A stretch of 64,000 nt of DNA from Rhodobacteraceae bacterium IMCC1335 (GTDB taxonomy: Bacteria; Pseudomonadota; Alphaproteobacteria; Rhodobacterales; Rhodobacteraceae). The stretch is from positions 3,671,585 through 3,735,584 of the forward strand of contig CP046864.1 of the NCBI GenBank assembly GCA_039640495.1. Reading direction: 5' to 3'. Numbering within the stretch: position 1 is the first letter of the stretch; every line of letters starts with the position of its first letter. Below the pieces are notes generated by a model. That model was not told the DNA's origin, ran no database searches, and saw nothing but the letters and a program-made list of their open reading frames with translations. Below are positions 54,581 to 63,525 of the stretch, in pieces. The position numbers and the translations under genes are program-made.

Positions 54581-54951
54581 CCGGTAGCCTGCCTCTGCAA
54601 ACCACGCATCATACAAATATTTACATCGATAAGAGGTTGAATATCTTCTCTGCCTAGTAAAACTTTACTGCTATGGGTCTGGATAAAAATTGCCAAAGAG
54701 ATCAGCCCTGCCTTTAGCTGATCGGGAAAAGCATTATCCGGATGTCTAAGATCCTCTTGCAAGGCCAACCACAGCTTTTGATTTTCATAAATTACCAATG
54801 CTCGTTTTTGAACATCAAAATCCTCCATTGCTGCAGCAGCCTGTAATTGCCCCGTTATTTTTGCGAAGATCTGATATTCAGATTGCCGCGAAGTTTGTAC
54901 GGGCAAGTCTAAATTTGTATAGGCGCGCTTGGCCTCGGTGAAAGCAGGCAC
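54577..54951 (-). CDS. flaF: Flagellin assembly regulator FlaF
   Basis: Flagellin secretion and translation activator of alphaproteobacteria, 124 residues. Family stretches include LQAAAAMEDFDVQKRALVIY (about residues 34-53), NQKLWLALQEDLRHPDNAFP (about 55-74) and LISLAIFIQTHSSKVL (about 82-97). The start is GTG with a strong AGGAGGG upstream. It overlaps flbT and lies beyond the flagellin terminator. Confidence 0.92.
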   Translation of the reverse strand: MPAFTEAKRAYTNLDLPVQTSRQSEYQIFAKITGQLQAAAAMEDFDVQKRALVIYENQKLWLALQEDLRHPDNAFPDQLKAGLISLAIFIQTHSSKVLLGREDIQPLIDVNICMMRGLQRQATG

Positions 54952-54971
54952 TCTAACCCTCCTAAAATCTG

Positions 54972-54999
54972 AAAAAGAAAAAGGGGTTTAAGACCCCTC
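54972..54999 (-). terminator. Rho-independent terminator of the flagellin gene
   Basis: Read on the minus strand, AGGGGT and ACCCCT form a 6-bp stem over a 5-base loop, followed by TTTTTCTTTTT. It begins about 14 bases after the flagellin stop. It should separate most flagellin transcripts from flaF-flbT. Confidence 0.88.
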
Positions 55000-55012
55000 A
55001 ATCAACCCACGA

Positions 55013-55849
55013 CTAACGAAATAAGGCCAGCAGGTTTTGCGGTTCTCTATTGGCGATACTCAGCGCTTGAATGCTAAGCTGCTGCTGCACTTGAAGTGCC
55101 TGTAAGCGTGATGATGCCGCTTCTAAATTAGCATCAATCAAAGAACTTATTCCCTTTTGAAGAGAGGTAGAAATTGTTGCATTCAGCTCTTTATATCTTG
55201 CCAACCTCGCCTCATTTTCACCAAAATGAGAGGCGGCATTTCTTACCTCCTCAATCATAGTTTCTAGCGCCCCTGTAGATGTCTTAACCGCAGCTGCATC
55301 TGTAAATGCAAGGTTCGTCAAATCAGCCAGGGCGCCTGGGCCTGACGTTTTTAGATTTTGCTTGGCGATTGTGATTGTTAATTGAGAACGCACTTCTTGA
55401 TCATCTACGATTTTGGTTTCAAAACCAACTGTCACGGTCTGATTGCCAGCTGCAGAAACCCAATTTTGTCCATTTACAGAGACCATTTTGGTAAAAGTAT
55501 CAATTTGTTTCTTAGCCTCATCGCGCGCGGCAATCAATTTCCCTTCGTCTGATGACGTTTGACTGATTGTGGCTTTCAAGTCTTCCAACACATCAACAAT
55601 ATTTTGAGCCACCCCGCGGCCAACTGACAGGGAAGCTTCAACGGCGCCAATTTGCCGGTTGATCACGTCATATCCCGCATGCTCAAATTTCATCTTTTCG
55701 GTTTGCTGCCAAACCGCACTATTGTCTTTTGGTCCATTGACAATGCGGCCTGTTGAAATTTCATTTTGCGTGGTAACAAGATCAGCGCCAATTTGTTTCA
55801 GATTGTAGAGCGCCATCATGGCGCCAGTAGGTATTGAAATATCAGACAT
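55013..55849 (-). CDS. Flagellin
   Basis: Filament subunit of 278 residues, a short flagellin. The N-terminal D0/D1 part has GADLVTTQNEISTGRIVNGP (about residues 20-39) and the C-terminal helix has SRLQALQVQQQLSIQALSIA (about 250-269), ending LLALFR as in roseobacter flagellins. Only one flagellin gene is in the window. It has AAGGA 8 bases before the ATG, an unusual leader, and its own terminator. Confidence 0.95.
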   Translation of the reverse strand: MSDISIPTGAMMALYNLKQIGADLVTTQNEISTGRIVNGPKDNSAVWQQTEKMKFEHAGYDVINRQIGAVEASLSVGRGVAQNIVDVLEDLKATISQTSSDEGKLIAARDEAKKQIDTFTKMVSVNGQNWVSAAGNQTVTVGFETKIVDDQEVRSQLTITIAKQNLKTSGPGALADLTNLAFTDAAAVKTSTGALETMIEEVRNAASHFGENEARLARYKELNATISTSLQKGISSLIDANLEAASSRLQALQVQQQLSIQALSIANREPQNLLALFR

Positions 55850-55857
55850 GTTTTAAA

Positions 55858-55885
55858 TCCTTGCATCAGGGATGCATTTTGCATC
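55858..55885 (-). promoter_or_regulatory. Flagellin leader with two mutually exclusive hairpins
   Basis: On the minus strand the leader reads GATGCA, AAA, TGCATC, CCT, GATGCA, then AAGGA and the start codon. The middle TGCATC can pair with the first GATGCA (3-base loop) or with the last GATGCA (3-base loop) next to the ribosome site, but not both. This is a possible control point for FlbT or FlaF. The pairing is seen; the function is inferred. Confidence 0.5.
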
Positions 55886-55912
55886 AAAAATTTGAAGTGC
55901 CGCAGCACGCGC

Positions 55913-55927
55913 GCACAGGTTCTGCCA
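55913..55927 (-). promoter_or_regulatory. Sigma-54-like promoter match upstream of flagellin
   Basis: The minus strand reads TGGCAG, 5 bases, GTGC, one mismatch in each element against TGGCAC-N5-TTGC, with correct spacing. Transcription would start about 50 bases before the ATG. Flagella of this group are usually CtrA- rather than RpoN-controlled, so this may be chance. Confidence 0.25.
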
Positions 55928-56049
55928 TTCTGACACATACGGCCTAATACAGCCGCGCCATCGGTTGCGATGCACTTTTAAGATGCAAATAAACCCCTAA
56001 CAAACTCCTAAAACCGCGAAGAGAATATATTGCATTTTATTGATTTCCA

Positions 56050-56406
56050 TCAGGCCTCTAAATCGGTCTTCCCACCTAAAAAGGTGGGTAAATCCTGACG
56101 CCCACCCCGCTGTGTATATATGCTTAAAAAGGCATGATTGTGCTTTAAAGCGTCCAAATTAAGGTGAAAGCGCCGCAGCCCTGCCTCGCTTGCGCGCAGC
56201 AATCGCTCAGAGCGCGCAAACGCCGCTTGCAGCGCAAGCCAGTCCAAGCCGGCAGCGCCCTCCTGCGATTGGCACCAATCAAACAATTTGGTTTTGAAGG
56301 TTTCAACCTCGGCCAACTGATGAAACGCCCCATTGCGCAGCGCTTCACATTCTTTATCAAGCATTGCCAGAATAGTTTCGCTGGTAAACGCGGCAGACTC
56401 AGTCAT
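56050..56406 (-). CDS. FlgN-like flagellar chaperone, tentative
   Basis: The 118-residue protein is helical with the stretch ILAMLDKECEALRNGAFHQL (about residues 12-31) and AEVETFKTKLFDWC, recalling FlgN, the chaperone of the hook-associated proteins FlgK and FlgL. The C-terminus has FLSIYTQRGGRQ. It overlaps the rod-binding FlgJ gene by 8 bases. The name rests on length, helix pattern and context. Confidence 0.6.
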   Translation of the reverse strand: MTESAAFTSETILAMLDKECEALRNGAFHQLAEVETFKTKLFDWCQSQEGAAGLDWLALQAAFARSERLLRASEAGLRRFHLNLDALKHNHAFLSIYTQRGGRQDLPTFLGGKTDLEA

Positions 56407-56683
56407 TCAAGGCGCGGTTTTTTAGCGCAGAATATACTGCCTCGGCCAAGCCAAACCTGCTTTGTGTGCTTAGCGCTTCGGCCAAGCCCTGCACCAGATA
56501 AGATTGAAAATGTGCTTCACCGGCACCGCCGCTAAACCCATCTGGCATCTTCAAAATCTTTGCTGACTTTAGCATCTCGGCCAAAAAGCTGGTTTCCAAA
56601 TCCTTCGCCGCTTTTCGTAAACGGATATCGGTATGGCTTGGATCCCGGTTTAACCCGTGAAGGGCGGTGGGAGCTGGCTCCAT
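56399..56683 (-). CDS. flgJ: Rod-binding protein FlgJ, N-terminal domain only
   Basis: Rod-cap protein of 94 residues. The Rod-binding motif is LRKAAKDLETSFLAEMLKSA (about residues 22-41), with FQSYLVQGLAEALSTQS near 59-75. The muramidase half found in enterobacterial FlgJ is absent; the separate sltF gene at 43135 can supply it. The gene starts the flgJ-flgN pair on the minus strand. Confidence 0.85.
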   Translation of the reverse strand: MEPAPTALHGLNRDPSHTDIRLRKAAKDLETSFLAEMLKSAKILKMPDGFSGGAGEAHFQSYLVQGLAEALSTQSRFGLAEAVYSALKNRALND

Positions 56684-56728
56684 GATATGTTCCTTTTTAA
56701 GAATAATATCGGCAGTCTAAAGGCGGGC

Positions 56729-56759
56729 GGTAAAGAAGCGGTAACCAAATTCTGGTAAC
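56729..56759. repeat. Three GGTAAM repeats between flgJ and fliK
   Basis: GGTAAA at 56729, GGTAAC at 56740 and GGTAAC at 56754 lie in the 113-base divergent spacer, with offsets of 11 and 14 bases. They may be half-sites for a regulator of the divergent promoters. The element is short, so chance is possible. Confidence 0.35.
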
Positions 56760-56796
56760 ACCGGGCTGATCAGATTTTCAAACTTTGGACATCATA

Positions 56797-57642
56797 ATGT
56801 TTTCCAGCCCTCACAGCGGCGATTTTCAAAATGCAAAATACCCCGCAGCCAAGCCGGCGGCCATCGCAAAGGCTGTTTCGGTTAAAGCCCCGCACATCGC
56901 CGAGAGGCAAGACAAGGCGGGCCGGTTTCACTACGCCTGGAACAGATCTGCTGCCCGTCTGCAGAAAAAAGATAGCTCAGAAGAACAAGCCTTGGCGATT
57001 GCTGTAATGCCTGCAGAGCCCCACAGACCTTCCTGCAAATCGTTCCTGCTGCCTCTCTCCCATCAGAACCTTCCGCCGATGCGCCGGCCGCTCCCGCAAA
57101 TTCCGCAAAAAGTGATGGAAATATTGCAAAGCGCGGAATCAACAGAATCGCCGGGCGATCCGATAGTTCAATCAGCTGCACCCGTCCTCAATTCCCAAAA
57201 AACAGCGGCTGAAACTGCAAAATGCATGCCGGCGAAACGCCCTATGACGCTAAATATTTGGACAGAGCGGCGCGCGGATCATTGCTGCATCACGCAAATT
57301 CACCTGCAATTTGACGCTTCTGAACATATCAAACTGAAGCTCGAGCCTGTGGCCGATAGGTCAATAAGGATTGAGATGGGTACGAATTTAAACGCCACTA
57401 TTGAGCGCTTTCAGCGCAGGAGGGCTGATTTGAAACGCTTCTTTTTAAATCAGGGCTACCACACGGTTGAGATCACGCTCACACATACCCCAGAGGCAAA
57501 AACACTGGTCAGTCAATCGAGTCATAGCATTCAGGCCGCTTTGGCCGAAGATCTCAGCACAAAGCCGCAAGCCGTGGCCACAACAGTTGCGCTGCCATTC
57601 AGGTCAAACGACGCGGCCCAGCGCCTCACACTTAGCCTCTGA
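56797..57642 (+). CDS. fliK: FliK-like hook-length control protein
   Basis: Secreted ruler protein of about 281 residues. The N-terminal half is unstructured and Pro/Ser/Lys-rich, as in FliK. The C-terminal half has the FliK domain pattern of beta strands with LNIWTERRADHCCITQIHLQ (about 148-167), HIKLKLEPVADRSIRIEMGT and FLNQGYHTVEITLTH. The ATG at 56797 is preferred; a TTG at 56785 is also in frame. Position before flgD supports the call. Confidence 0.75.
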   Translation: MFSSPHSGDFQNAKYPAAKPAAIAKAVSVKAPHIAERQDKAGRFHYAWNRSAARLQKKDSSEEQALAIAVMPAEPHRPSCKSFLLPLSHQNLPPMRRPLPQIPQKVMEILQSAESTESPGDPIVQSAAPVLNSQKTAAETAKCMPAKRPMTLNIWTERRADHCCITQIHLQFDASEHIKLKLEPVADRSIRIEMGTNLNATIERFQRRRADLKRFFLNQGYHTVEITLTHTPEAKTLVSQSSHSIQAALAEDLSTKPQAVATTVALPFRSNDAAQRLTLSL

Positions 57643-57655
57643 AAGGAACCCTCTT

Positions 57656-58306
57656 TTGCTTGAACCCATATCCGCCATCGATCTGAGCCCAACAAACCCC
57701 GGCAACCCGTCGCAGCCCTCGCCGCTCAGCAGCGATTTTAATGCGTTTTTGAATATGCTGACGACGCAACTAAAACATCAAGATCCATTAAATCCGGTTG
57801 ATTCTGCAGATTATGCCATGCAATTGGCCGCCTTTTCGACGGTGGAACAACAGGTTTTATTGAACCAAAAAATGGATGTGCTGCAAAATAATTTACACCA
57901 GAACACTTTGGCCAGCCTATCTAACTGGATGGGAAAAACGGTCAAACTGCCCGGATCATTCACCTATTCTGGCGGCGAAGTCACCGCTTTGATCACCCCG
58001 CCAACGGGCAGTGAGAAAACAGATTTTATCGTACGAGATGCAACAGGGACGGAAATCTTTCGCCATAGGCTTGGCGCGCAAGATCAAGAATTCTCATGGG
58101 CGGGCACCACCTCAGAGGGCGCTGTAGCGCCGGTTGGACCTTATAATTTCGCCCTTGAAGGCTTTGCGAAAGATCAATCATTGGGGGTTTTTGAACTTGC
58201 CAGTTTGCAAACCATTGAAGAACTATCGCAATCCGCTGAGGACATATTGGTCACGCTTGGAAATGGCCAAACCCTTCCGTGGAAAAACCTTACTGGCCTT
58301 CGCTAA
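57656..58306 (+). CDS. flgD: Flagellar hook capping protein FlgD
   Basis: Scaffold for hook assembly, 216 residues. The FlgD N-terminal motif DFNAFLNMLTTQLKHQDPLN (about residues 26-45), with the PVDSADYAMQLAAFSTVEQQ continuation, is clear; the C-terminal FlgD Ig-like part includes DATGTEIFRHRLGAQ and SWAGTTSEGAVAPVGPYNF. The start must be TTG at 57656, after AAAGGA, because the first ATG (57755) would cut the motif. The open frame upstream overlaps fliK in another frame. Confidence 0.9.
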   Translation: MLEPISAIDLSPTNPGNPSQPSPLSSDFNAFLNMLTTQLKHQDPLNPVDSADYAMQLAAFSTVEQQVLLNQKMDVLQNNLHQNTLASLSNWMGKTVKLPGSFTYSGGEVTALITPPTGSEKTDFIVRDATGTEIFRHRLGAQDQEFSWAGTTSEGAVAPVGPYNFALEGFAKDQSLGVFELASLQTIEELSQSAEDILVTLGNGQTLPWKNLTGLR

Positions 58307-58373
58307 CGCAGAAAACTTGCACCTGCCAAAGACATCCCTTAATCGATCGGGCAGTCTGAAAGGATAAGCGCCC

Positions 58374-59255
58374 GTGCCCATCGCCAGTTTAGAGAAATCT
58401 TTGCATGCGCAAGGGCTGTTGCAAATACCTGCGCAATGGGTCGCGCTTTCGGGGGGGCGCTCAAACCGCGTTTGGCGCGTTTCACAAGCTGGCGCGCAAG
58501 ATCTCTGCGTAAAACTATATCCACAAACCGCGTGGCAGAACCCGCTTTTTGCAAATGATCCTGCGGGCGAATATTATTGCCTAGAAAATCTTCACGCAGA
58601 AAAGCTTTGTCCAAAGCCACTAGGGTTGGTAGAGACGCCCCAAGGGCGCTGCTTGGTTTATCACCATCACCACGGGGTCAGTTTCAGCGATCAAACCGCG
58701 CCAGTCGGCCAATTGCTGGCGCGCATCCATAGCCGGCCCGCGGTTCCGGCCGATTCAAAAGCCATAAGACACGCGCCCTGTGGATCCAGTGAATTAAACG
58801 CCCATACTATGCAAATTTTGCAACGATGCGAGGGGCCAGAGCGCGCGCTGTTGGAACGCCTACGGCCGACCATCCCTGTAAAAAAACCAAAAGAAGTATG
58901 TTTAATTCATGCAGATCCGGTGGCAAACAATATCGTGATATCAAGCCAAACGGCCCTGCTGATTGATTGGCAAAGCCCTGCTTTGGGTGATCCAATGGAA
59001 GATCTAAGCCATTTCTTATCGCCCGCAATGCAACGCCTTTATCGTGGCAAAATACTAAACGCAAAACAGCAAAAGCAGGTTTTAAACGCGTATCAAGCGC
59101 AATATCCCCGTTTCGACTTTGCGCGTTTTGAACGATTATACCCGCATTACAGCTGGCGCATTGCCGCCTATTGCCTCTGGCAAAAACTGCAAGGCAATTC
59201 AGATTATTCAGATGCGTTTGATCAAGAACTCACAGCATTAAAGGTTAAAGCATAA
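58374..59255 (+). CDS. Choline-kinase-like aminoglycoside phosphotransferase-fold protein
   Basis: Small-molecule kinase-fold protein of 293 residues. The P-loop-like GGRSNRVWRVSQ is at about residues 27-38. The catalytic loop LIHADPVANNIVISSQTALL is near 180 and the metal-binding LIDWQSPALGDPMEDL near 199. This layout matches choline/ethanolamine kinases and the wider APH family; the substrate is unknown. It starts with GTG. Its end overlaps the convergent ubiB gene by 11 bases. It separates the flagellar block from the ubi genes. Confidence 0.8.
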   Translation: MPIASLEKSLHAQGLLQIPAQWVALSGGRSNRVWRVSQAGAQDLCVKLYPQTAWQNPLFANDPAGEYYCLENLHAEKLCPKPLGLVETPQGRCLVYHHHHGVSFSDQTAPVGQLLARIHSRPAVPADSKAIRHAPCGSSELNAHTMQILQRCEGPERALLERLRPTIPVKKPKEVCLIHADPVANNIVISSQTALLIDWQSPALGDPMEDLSHFLSPAMQRLYRGKILNAKQQKQVLNAYQAQYPRFDFARFERLYPHYSWRIAAYCLWQKLQGNSDYSDAFDQELTALKVKA

Positions 59256-60780
59256 GCGGCAAACAATAAACCAAGGCGCCGCCCAAAGCCATCGCTCCGG
59301 AAAACAACGCCACCCGCAATAAGGTTGAGTGTGGCGCGGCCTGCTGCGCGGGTGCAGATTGCTGGATCAACGCCGCCTCAACCAAACCCGGCAGGCGGGG
59401 GCCAAAGCGCGCCAAAACGCCCGCTGCTTTGGACAAATCGCGCAATAACGCCAGCGGCCCGATACGTTTGCGAATGTAATCCTCAACCACTGGCCGCGCG
59501 ACTTGCCAAATATTGATTTGCGGGTTCAAAGAGCGGGCAACCCCCTCAACCACCACCATGGTTCGCTGCAATAAGATCAGCTCGGTTCGGGTTTCCATGC
59601 CAAATTTTTGTGTTACTTCAAATAAATAGCTCAGCAAGCGGCCCATCGATATTTGCGTTGCATCCATGCCAAAAATAGGCTCGCCGACGGCGCGCAATGC
59701 CCGCGCAAATTCATCGACATCCCGATCTGCGGGCACATAGCCTGCTTCAAAATGCACCTCTGCCACACGTTTGTAATCGCGGCGGATGAACCCGTATAAG
59801 ATTTCGGCATAGACGCGGCGCGTATATTCATCAATATGCCCCATAATTCCGAAATCATACGCGATAATATCGCCATTTGCGGCCACTTTTAAATTACCCT
59901 GATGCATATCCCCGTGAAAATACCCATCGCGCAGCGCATGGCTGAGAAATAATTTTAGAACCCGATCCCCCAACTGGGCCAAATCATGCCCCGCGGCCAG
60001 CAGGGCCTCATTATCGCCCAGCGGTGCCCCTTCGGCCCAATCCAGCGTCATCACCCGGCGCCCCGATAGGGGCCAATTCACTGCGGGCAATTGAAACCCT
60101 GCATCAACACCCTGCGTATTGGCGGCAAATTCCGAAGCCGCCGAACTTTCAAGGCGCAGATCCAATTCGCCCATCACAACGCCTTCAAAATGTGAAATCA
60201 CATCCACAGGGCGCAAGCGGCGCGATGCGGGTGACAAAAGCTGCACCATGCGGGCCGCCAAATAAAACGCATCAATATCTTTGCGGAAGGCTTTTTCGAT
60301 TTTGGGTCGCAGAACTTTCACCGCAACATAAGCACCCGTTTTCAGCAAACGGGCTTTATGAACCTGCGCGATAGAAGCCGCGGCCACAGCATCGCTGAAT
60401 TCCGAAAACACCTGATCGGGATCTATGCCGATTTCCTCTGCAAAGCTGGCTTTGGCCTTTGCGACCGAAAATGGCGGCAGCTTATCCTGCAAAATGCGCA
60501 ATTGCTGCGCCAAATCATGGCCCACTAAATCTGGCCGGGTTGATAATATCTGACCAAATTTAATATAGGCCGGCCCCAAAGCAGACAAGGCGCGCGGGGC
60601 AGGCGGCATGGTTGCATCCCCCTTCAACCCCAACCAGGCGAAGGGCCAACCCAAAATACGCGCGGTGATGCGCAGCGCGCGCGGAGCCTCCATCGCATCT
60701 AAAACTGCGCGCATGGCGCCCGTCCGCTCAAGCGTGGCGCCCGTGCGCACCAAACGCCATATATTATGCGGACCCCGCAT
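59245..60780 (-). CDS. ubiB: Ubiquinone biosynthesis atypical kinase UbiB
   Basis: ABC1/ADCK-type kinase-like ATPase needed for ubiquinone synthesis, 511 residues. The KxGQ-like motif is AYIKFGQILSTRPDLVG (about residues 72-88), with AAASIAQVHKARLLKTGAYV (about 133-152), VKVLRPKIEKAF, and the HGDMHQGNLKVAANGDIIAY (about 283-302) catalytic loop and DFGIMGHID. One or two membrane helices are at the C-terminus. It starts on the base after the ubiE stop region. Confidence 0.95.
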   Translation of the reverse strand: MRGPHNIWRLVRTGATLERTGAMRAVLDAMEAPRALRITARILGWPFAWLGLKGDATMPPAPRALSALGPAYIKFGQILSTRPDLVGHDLAQQLRILQDKLPPFSVAKAKASFAEEIGIDPDQVFSEFSDAVAAASIAQVHKARLLKTGAYVAVKVLRPKIEKAFRKDIDAFYLAARMVQLLSPASRRLRPVDVISHFEGVVMGELDLRLESSAASEFAANTQGVDAGFQLPAVNWPLSGRRVMTLDWAEGAPLGDNEALLAAGHDLAQLGDRVLKLFLSHALRDGYFHGDMHQGNLKVAANGDIIAYDFGIMGHIDEYTRRVYAEILYGFIRRDYKRVAEVHFEAGYVPADRDVDEFARALRAVGEPIFGMDATQISMGRLLSYLFEVTQKFGMETRTELILLQRTMVVVEGVARSLNPQINIWQVARPVVEDYIRKRIGPLALLRDLSKAAGVLARFGPRLPGLVEAALIQQSAPAQQAAPHSTLLRVALFSGAMALGGALVYCLPLML

Positions 60781-61533
60781 CTAGATTTTCCAACCCGAAT
60801 GCAAACACGCAATCCCCATGGTCAGATTACGGTATTTGGCGTTTTCGAACCCCGCTTTGCGCAGCATCGACAGAAACGTCTCTTGATCGGGAAATTGCCG
60901 AATCGACTCGACAAGATATTGATAGCTATCGCGGTCATTCGCGATAATCTGACCCATCACTGGAATGACATTGAATGAATAGCGATCATACGCCCATTGC
61001 AGCGTGGTATTGGGAATATGTGAAAACTCAAGCACCACCAAACGCCCGCCCGGTTTCAGCACTCGAAACGCCTCGTTTAAAGCCTCTTGCGGGCGGGTGA
61101 CGTTGCGAATTCCAAAGCTGATCGTATACACATCGAAGCTGTTATCTTCAAATGGCAGATGCATTGCATCCCCGACCACCCAATCCAGCTGGTCGTGCAT
61201 TTGCGCGGCTTCTGCGCGTTTACGCCCTGCAATCAACATCGCTTCGGTTAAATCTAACACCGTGGCATGGGCGCGGCCGGCTCTTTTTAAAAAGCGGAAA
61301 GAAATATCGCCCGTACCGCCTGCCACATCCAGTAGGCGTTGACCTGCGCGGGGCGCCAACCAATCCATCATCGCATCTTTCCAAATACGATGTACGCCCC
61401 CCGACATCACATCATTCATAATATCATATTTCGAGGCAACGCTGCCAAAAACACCCTGCACAAGATCGGCTTTATCCGCCTCAGATACGGTTTCAAATCC
61501 GAAATGGGTTGTGGTTTCGCCCTGATCATTCAT
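60781..61533 (-). CDS. ubiE: Ubiquinone/menaquinone C-methyltransferase UbiE
   Basis: SAM-dependent C-methyltransferase of ubiquinone synthesis, 250 residues. The family signature [20 protein letters not shown] (about residues 36-55) is followed by the SAM motif [16 protein letters not shown] (about 67-82), [20 protein letters not shown] (about 118-137) and [17 protein letters not shown]. It lies in a ubiE-ubiB pair; mutM diverges from it with 173 bases between. Confidence 0.97.
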   Translation of the reverse strand: MNDQGETTTHFGFETVSEADKADLVQGVFGSVASKYDIMNDVMSGGVHRIWKDAMMDWLAPRAGQRLLDVAGGTGDISFRFLKRAGRAHATVLDLTEAMLIAGRKRAEAAQMHDQLDWVVGDAMHLPFEDNSFDVYTISFGIRNVTRPQEALNEAFRVLKPGGRLVVLEFSHIPNTTLQWAYDRYSFNVIPVMGQIIANDRDSYQYLVESIRQFPDQETFLSMLRKAGFENAKYRNLTMGIACLHSGWKI

Positions 61534-61706
61534 CGCAACTGCCTTTACCTTAATAAGTCGTGTTATATAGCGGAACAGCTTGAATACAATGCGGCACTTG
61601 CGTCTTTGGCCATCGCGTTTTTACAATAGAGCTTATGCGCAGGGCGATCAGCGCCGCGTGCAGATTCGTAACTGCCCCAAAAGGGGCGCAACAGAAAAGC
61701 AATAGC

Positions 61707-62558
61707 ATGCCCGAACTGCCTGAAGTTGAAACCGTCATGCGCGGATTGGAGCCCGCAATGAAGGGCGATGTGATAAAATTGGCCCAGGTAAACCGGCCTG
61801 ATCTGCGCTGGCCCTTTCCAACACAAATGGCAAAAAGGCTCACCGGGCAGAAAGTTCAACGATTGCGCCGGCGCTCAAAATATATTCTGGTGGATTTATC
61901 TGGCGGAGAAACCCTTCTGATGCATCTGGGCATGTCAGGGCGCATATTGGTTTCAGGCGACCCGCTGGGGCGCTTTGTGCAAAGCCCCGCGGCCATTGGC
62001 AAACATGATCATGTGATCTTTCACATGGAAAAAGGCACCCGCGTCACTTTCAACGATCCGCGTCGCTTTGGAGCTATGGATCTGATGCAAACCACGGCTT
62101 GCGAAAGCCATCGATTGTTGCGCGATATAGGCCCCGAACCTTTGGGAAATGCTTTTGATGAACCCTATTTCTTCAATCACATAAAAACACGGCGTGCACC
62201 GATCAAATCCTTAATGCTGGATCAAAGTCTGGTCGCGGGTTTGGGCAATATTTACGTATGCGAAGCGCTCTTTCGTGCGGGTATTGCCCCGCATCGTGCG
62301 GGGTTTCGATTGGCTCCAAAGCGGATAAAATCGTTGGTTCCAATTATTCGCGATGTCTTGAATGAAGCAATTGCAGCCGGTGGATCATCTTTGCGCGATT
62401 TTCGTCAGGCTGATGGTGAATTGGGCTATTTTCAACACCAATTTGATGTTTATGGGCGCGAAGGCGCACCATGCAACGCATCGGGTTGCAAAAGCTTAAT
62501 TCGAAGAATTCAACAATCAGGGCGCTCAAGTTTTTACTGCCCCTCCTGTCAAACCTAA
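61707..62558 (+). CDS. mutM: Formamidopyrimidine-DNA glycosylase
   Basis: Base-excision repair enzyme removing 8-oxoguanine and formamidopyrimidines, 283 residues. It starts [18 protein letters not shown], with catalytic Pro2 and Glu3. The H2TH region includes [20 protein letters not shown] (about residues 174-193), and the zinc finger is CNASGCKSL with FYCPSCQ at the end. The ATG at 61707 is required for the exposed proline; the frame is open further upstream to 61635. Confidence 0.97.
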   Translation: MPELPEVETVMRGLEPAMKGDVIKLAQVNRPDLRWPFPTQMAKRLTGQKVQRLRRRSKYILVDLSGGETLLMHLGMSGRILVSGDPLGRFVQSPAAIGKHDHVIFHMEKGTRVTFNDPRRFGAMDLMQTTACESHRLLRDIGPEPLGNAFDEPYFFNHIKTRRAPIKSLMLDQSLVAGLGNIYVCEALFRAGIAPHRAGFRLAPKRIKSLVPIIRDVLNEAIAAGGSSLRDFRQADGELGYFQHQFDVYGREGAPCNASGCKSLIRRIQQSGRSSFYCPSCQT

Positions 62559-62634
62559 AAAGAACGCATTCTGGACATGGTTTTCTTACCCATGCTATGC
62601 AGACCATCTGAGGAAACAACCGAAAGCCTGGCGC

Positions 62635-63411
62635 ATGGCCTATGAAACGATCATTGTAACCGTTGAAGATCACGTTGCCCTGATAAAGTTAAACCGTCCG
62701 GATGCGCTGAATGCGCTGAACGATCAATTGATGCAAGAATTGGCTGAGGCGCTTGCCGAGGCACAAAGCAGCGATAAAGTTCGCTGCATCATTTTGACTG
62801 GGTCTGAAAAAGCATTCGCCGCTGGCGCAGATATAAAAATGATGAGCCAGAAAAGCTTTGTCGATGTGTTCACCGAAGATCTCTTCGCATCAGAGGCGCA
62901 TAAAATCACGGCGACGCGTAAACCAATCATCGCTGCCGTATCCGGCTATGCTTTGGGCGGCGGCTGTGAATTGGCAATGATGTGTGACTTCATCATCTGT
63001 TCGGACACCGCGAAATTTGGTCAGCCCGAAATCAACCTAGGCGTATCACCAGGGATTGGCGGCACACAACGAATGACTCGCTCGATCGGGAAATCAAAAG
63101 CCATGGATATGTGCCTGACGGGGCGGTTTATGAAAGCCGAAGAAGCCGAAAGATGCGGGCTGGTCAGCCGCGTTGTTCCCGCAAAGAAACTGCTTTCTGA
63201 AGCGATGGTCGCCGCTGCGAAAATCGCGGAAAAATCTCAAATAACAACAGTGGCTGTGAAAGAAATGATCAACCGATCATACGAAACAACGCTGAACGAA
63301 GGGCTACTGTTCGAACGGCGGGTTTTCCATGCCTTATTTGCTACCGAAGATCAAAAAGAAGGTATGGCGGCATTTCTAGAAAAGCGCGAACCGCAATTTC
63401 GCGACAAATAA
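62635..63411 (+). CDS. Enoyl-CoA hydratase
   Basis: Crotonase-family hydratase of 258 residues. The oxyanion-hole part is [12 protein letters not shown] (about residues 60-71), and the catalytic glutamates are in [14 protein letters not shown] (about 102-115) and [17 protein letters not shown] (about 122-138). It lies between mutM and rpsT, a conserved order near the roseobacter origin. It probably serves beta-oxidation. Confidence 0.93.
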   Translation: MAYETIIVTVEDHVALIKLNRPDALNALNDQLMQELAEALAEAQSSDKVRCIILTGSEKAFAAGADIKMMSQKSFVDVFTEDLFASEAHKITATRKPIIAAVSGYALGGGCELAMMCDFIICSDTAKFGQPEINLGVSPGIGGTQRMTRSIGKSKAMDMCLTGRFMKAEEAERCGLVSRVVPAKKLLSEAMVAAAKIAEKSQITTVAVKEMINRSYETTLNEGLLFERRVFHALFATEDQKEGMAAFLEKREPQFRDK

Positions 63412-63525
63412 GGAATTTAGAGGATTTTTATCGCTCGAGATGCCATTGCCCTGTTGACTCGTCGCAGAAGGCAGCCTAAAGACGCCGCCTGATACTTAGA
63501 AACCCAAACCATGGGAAATTTATTT

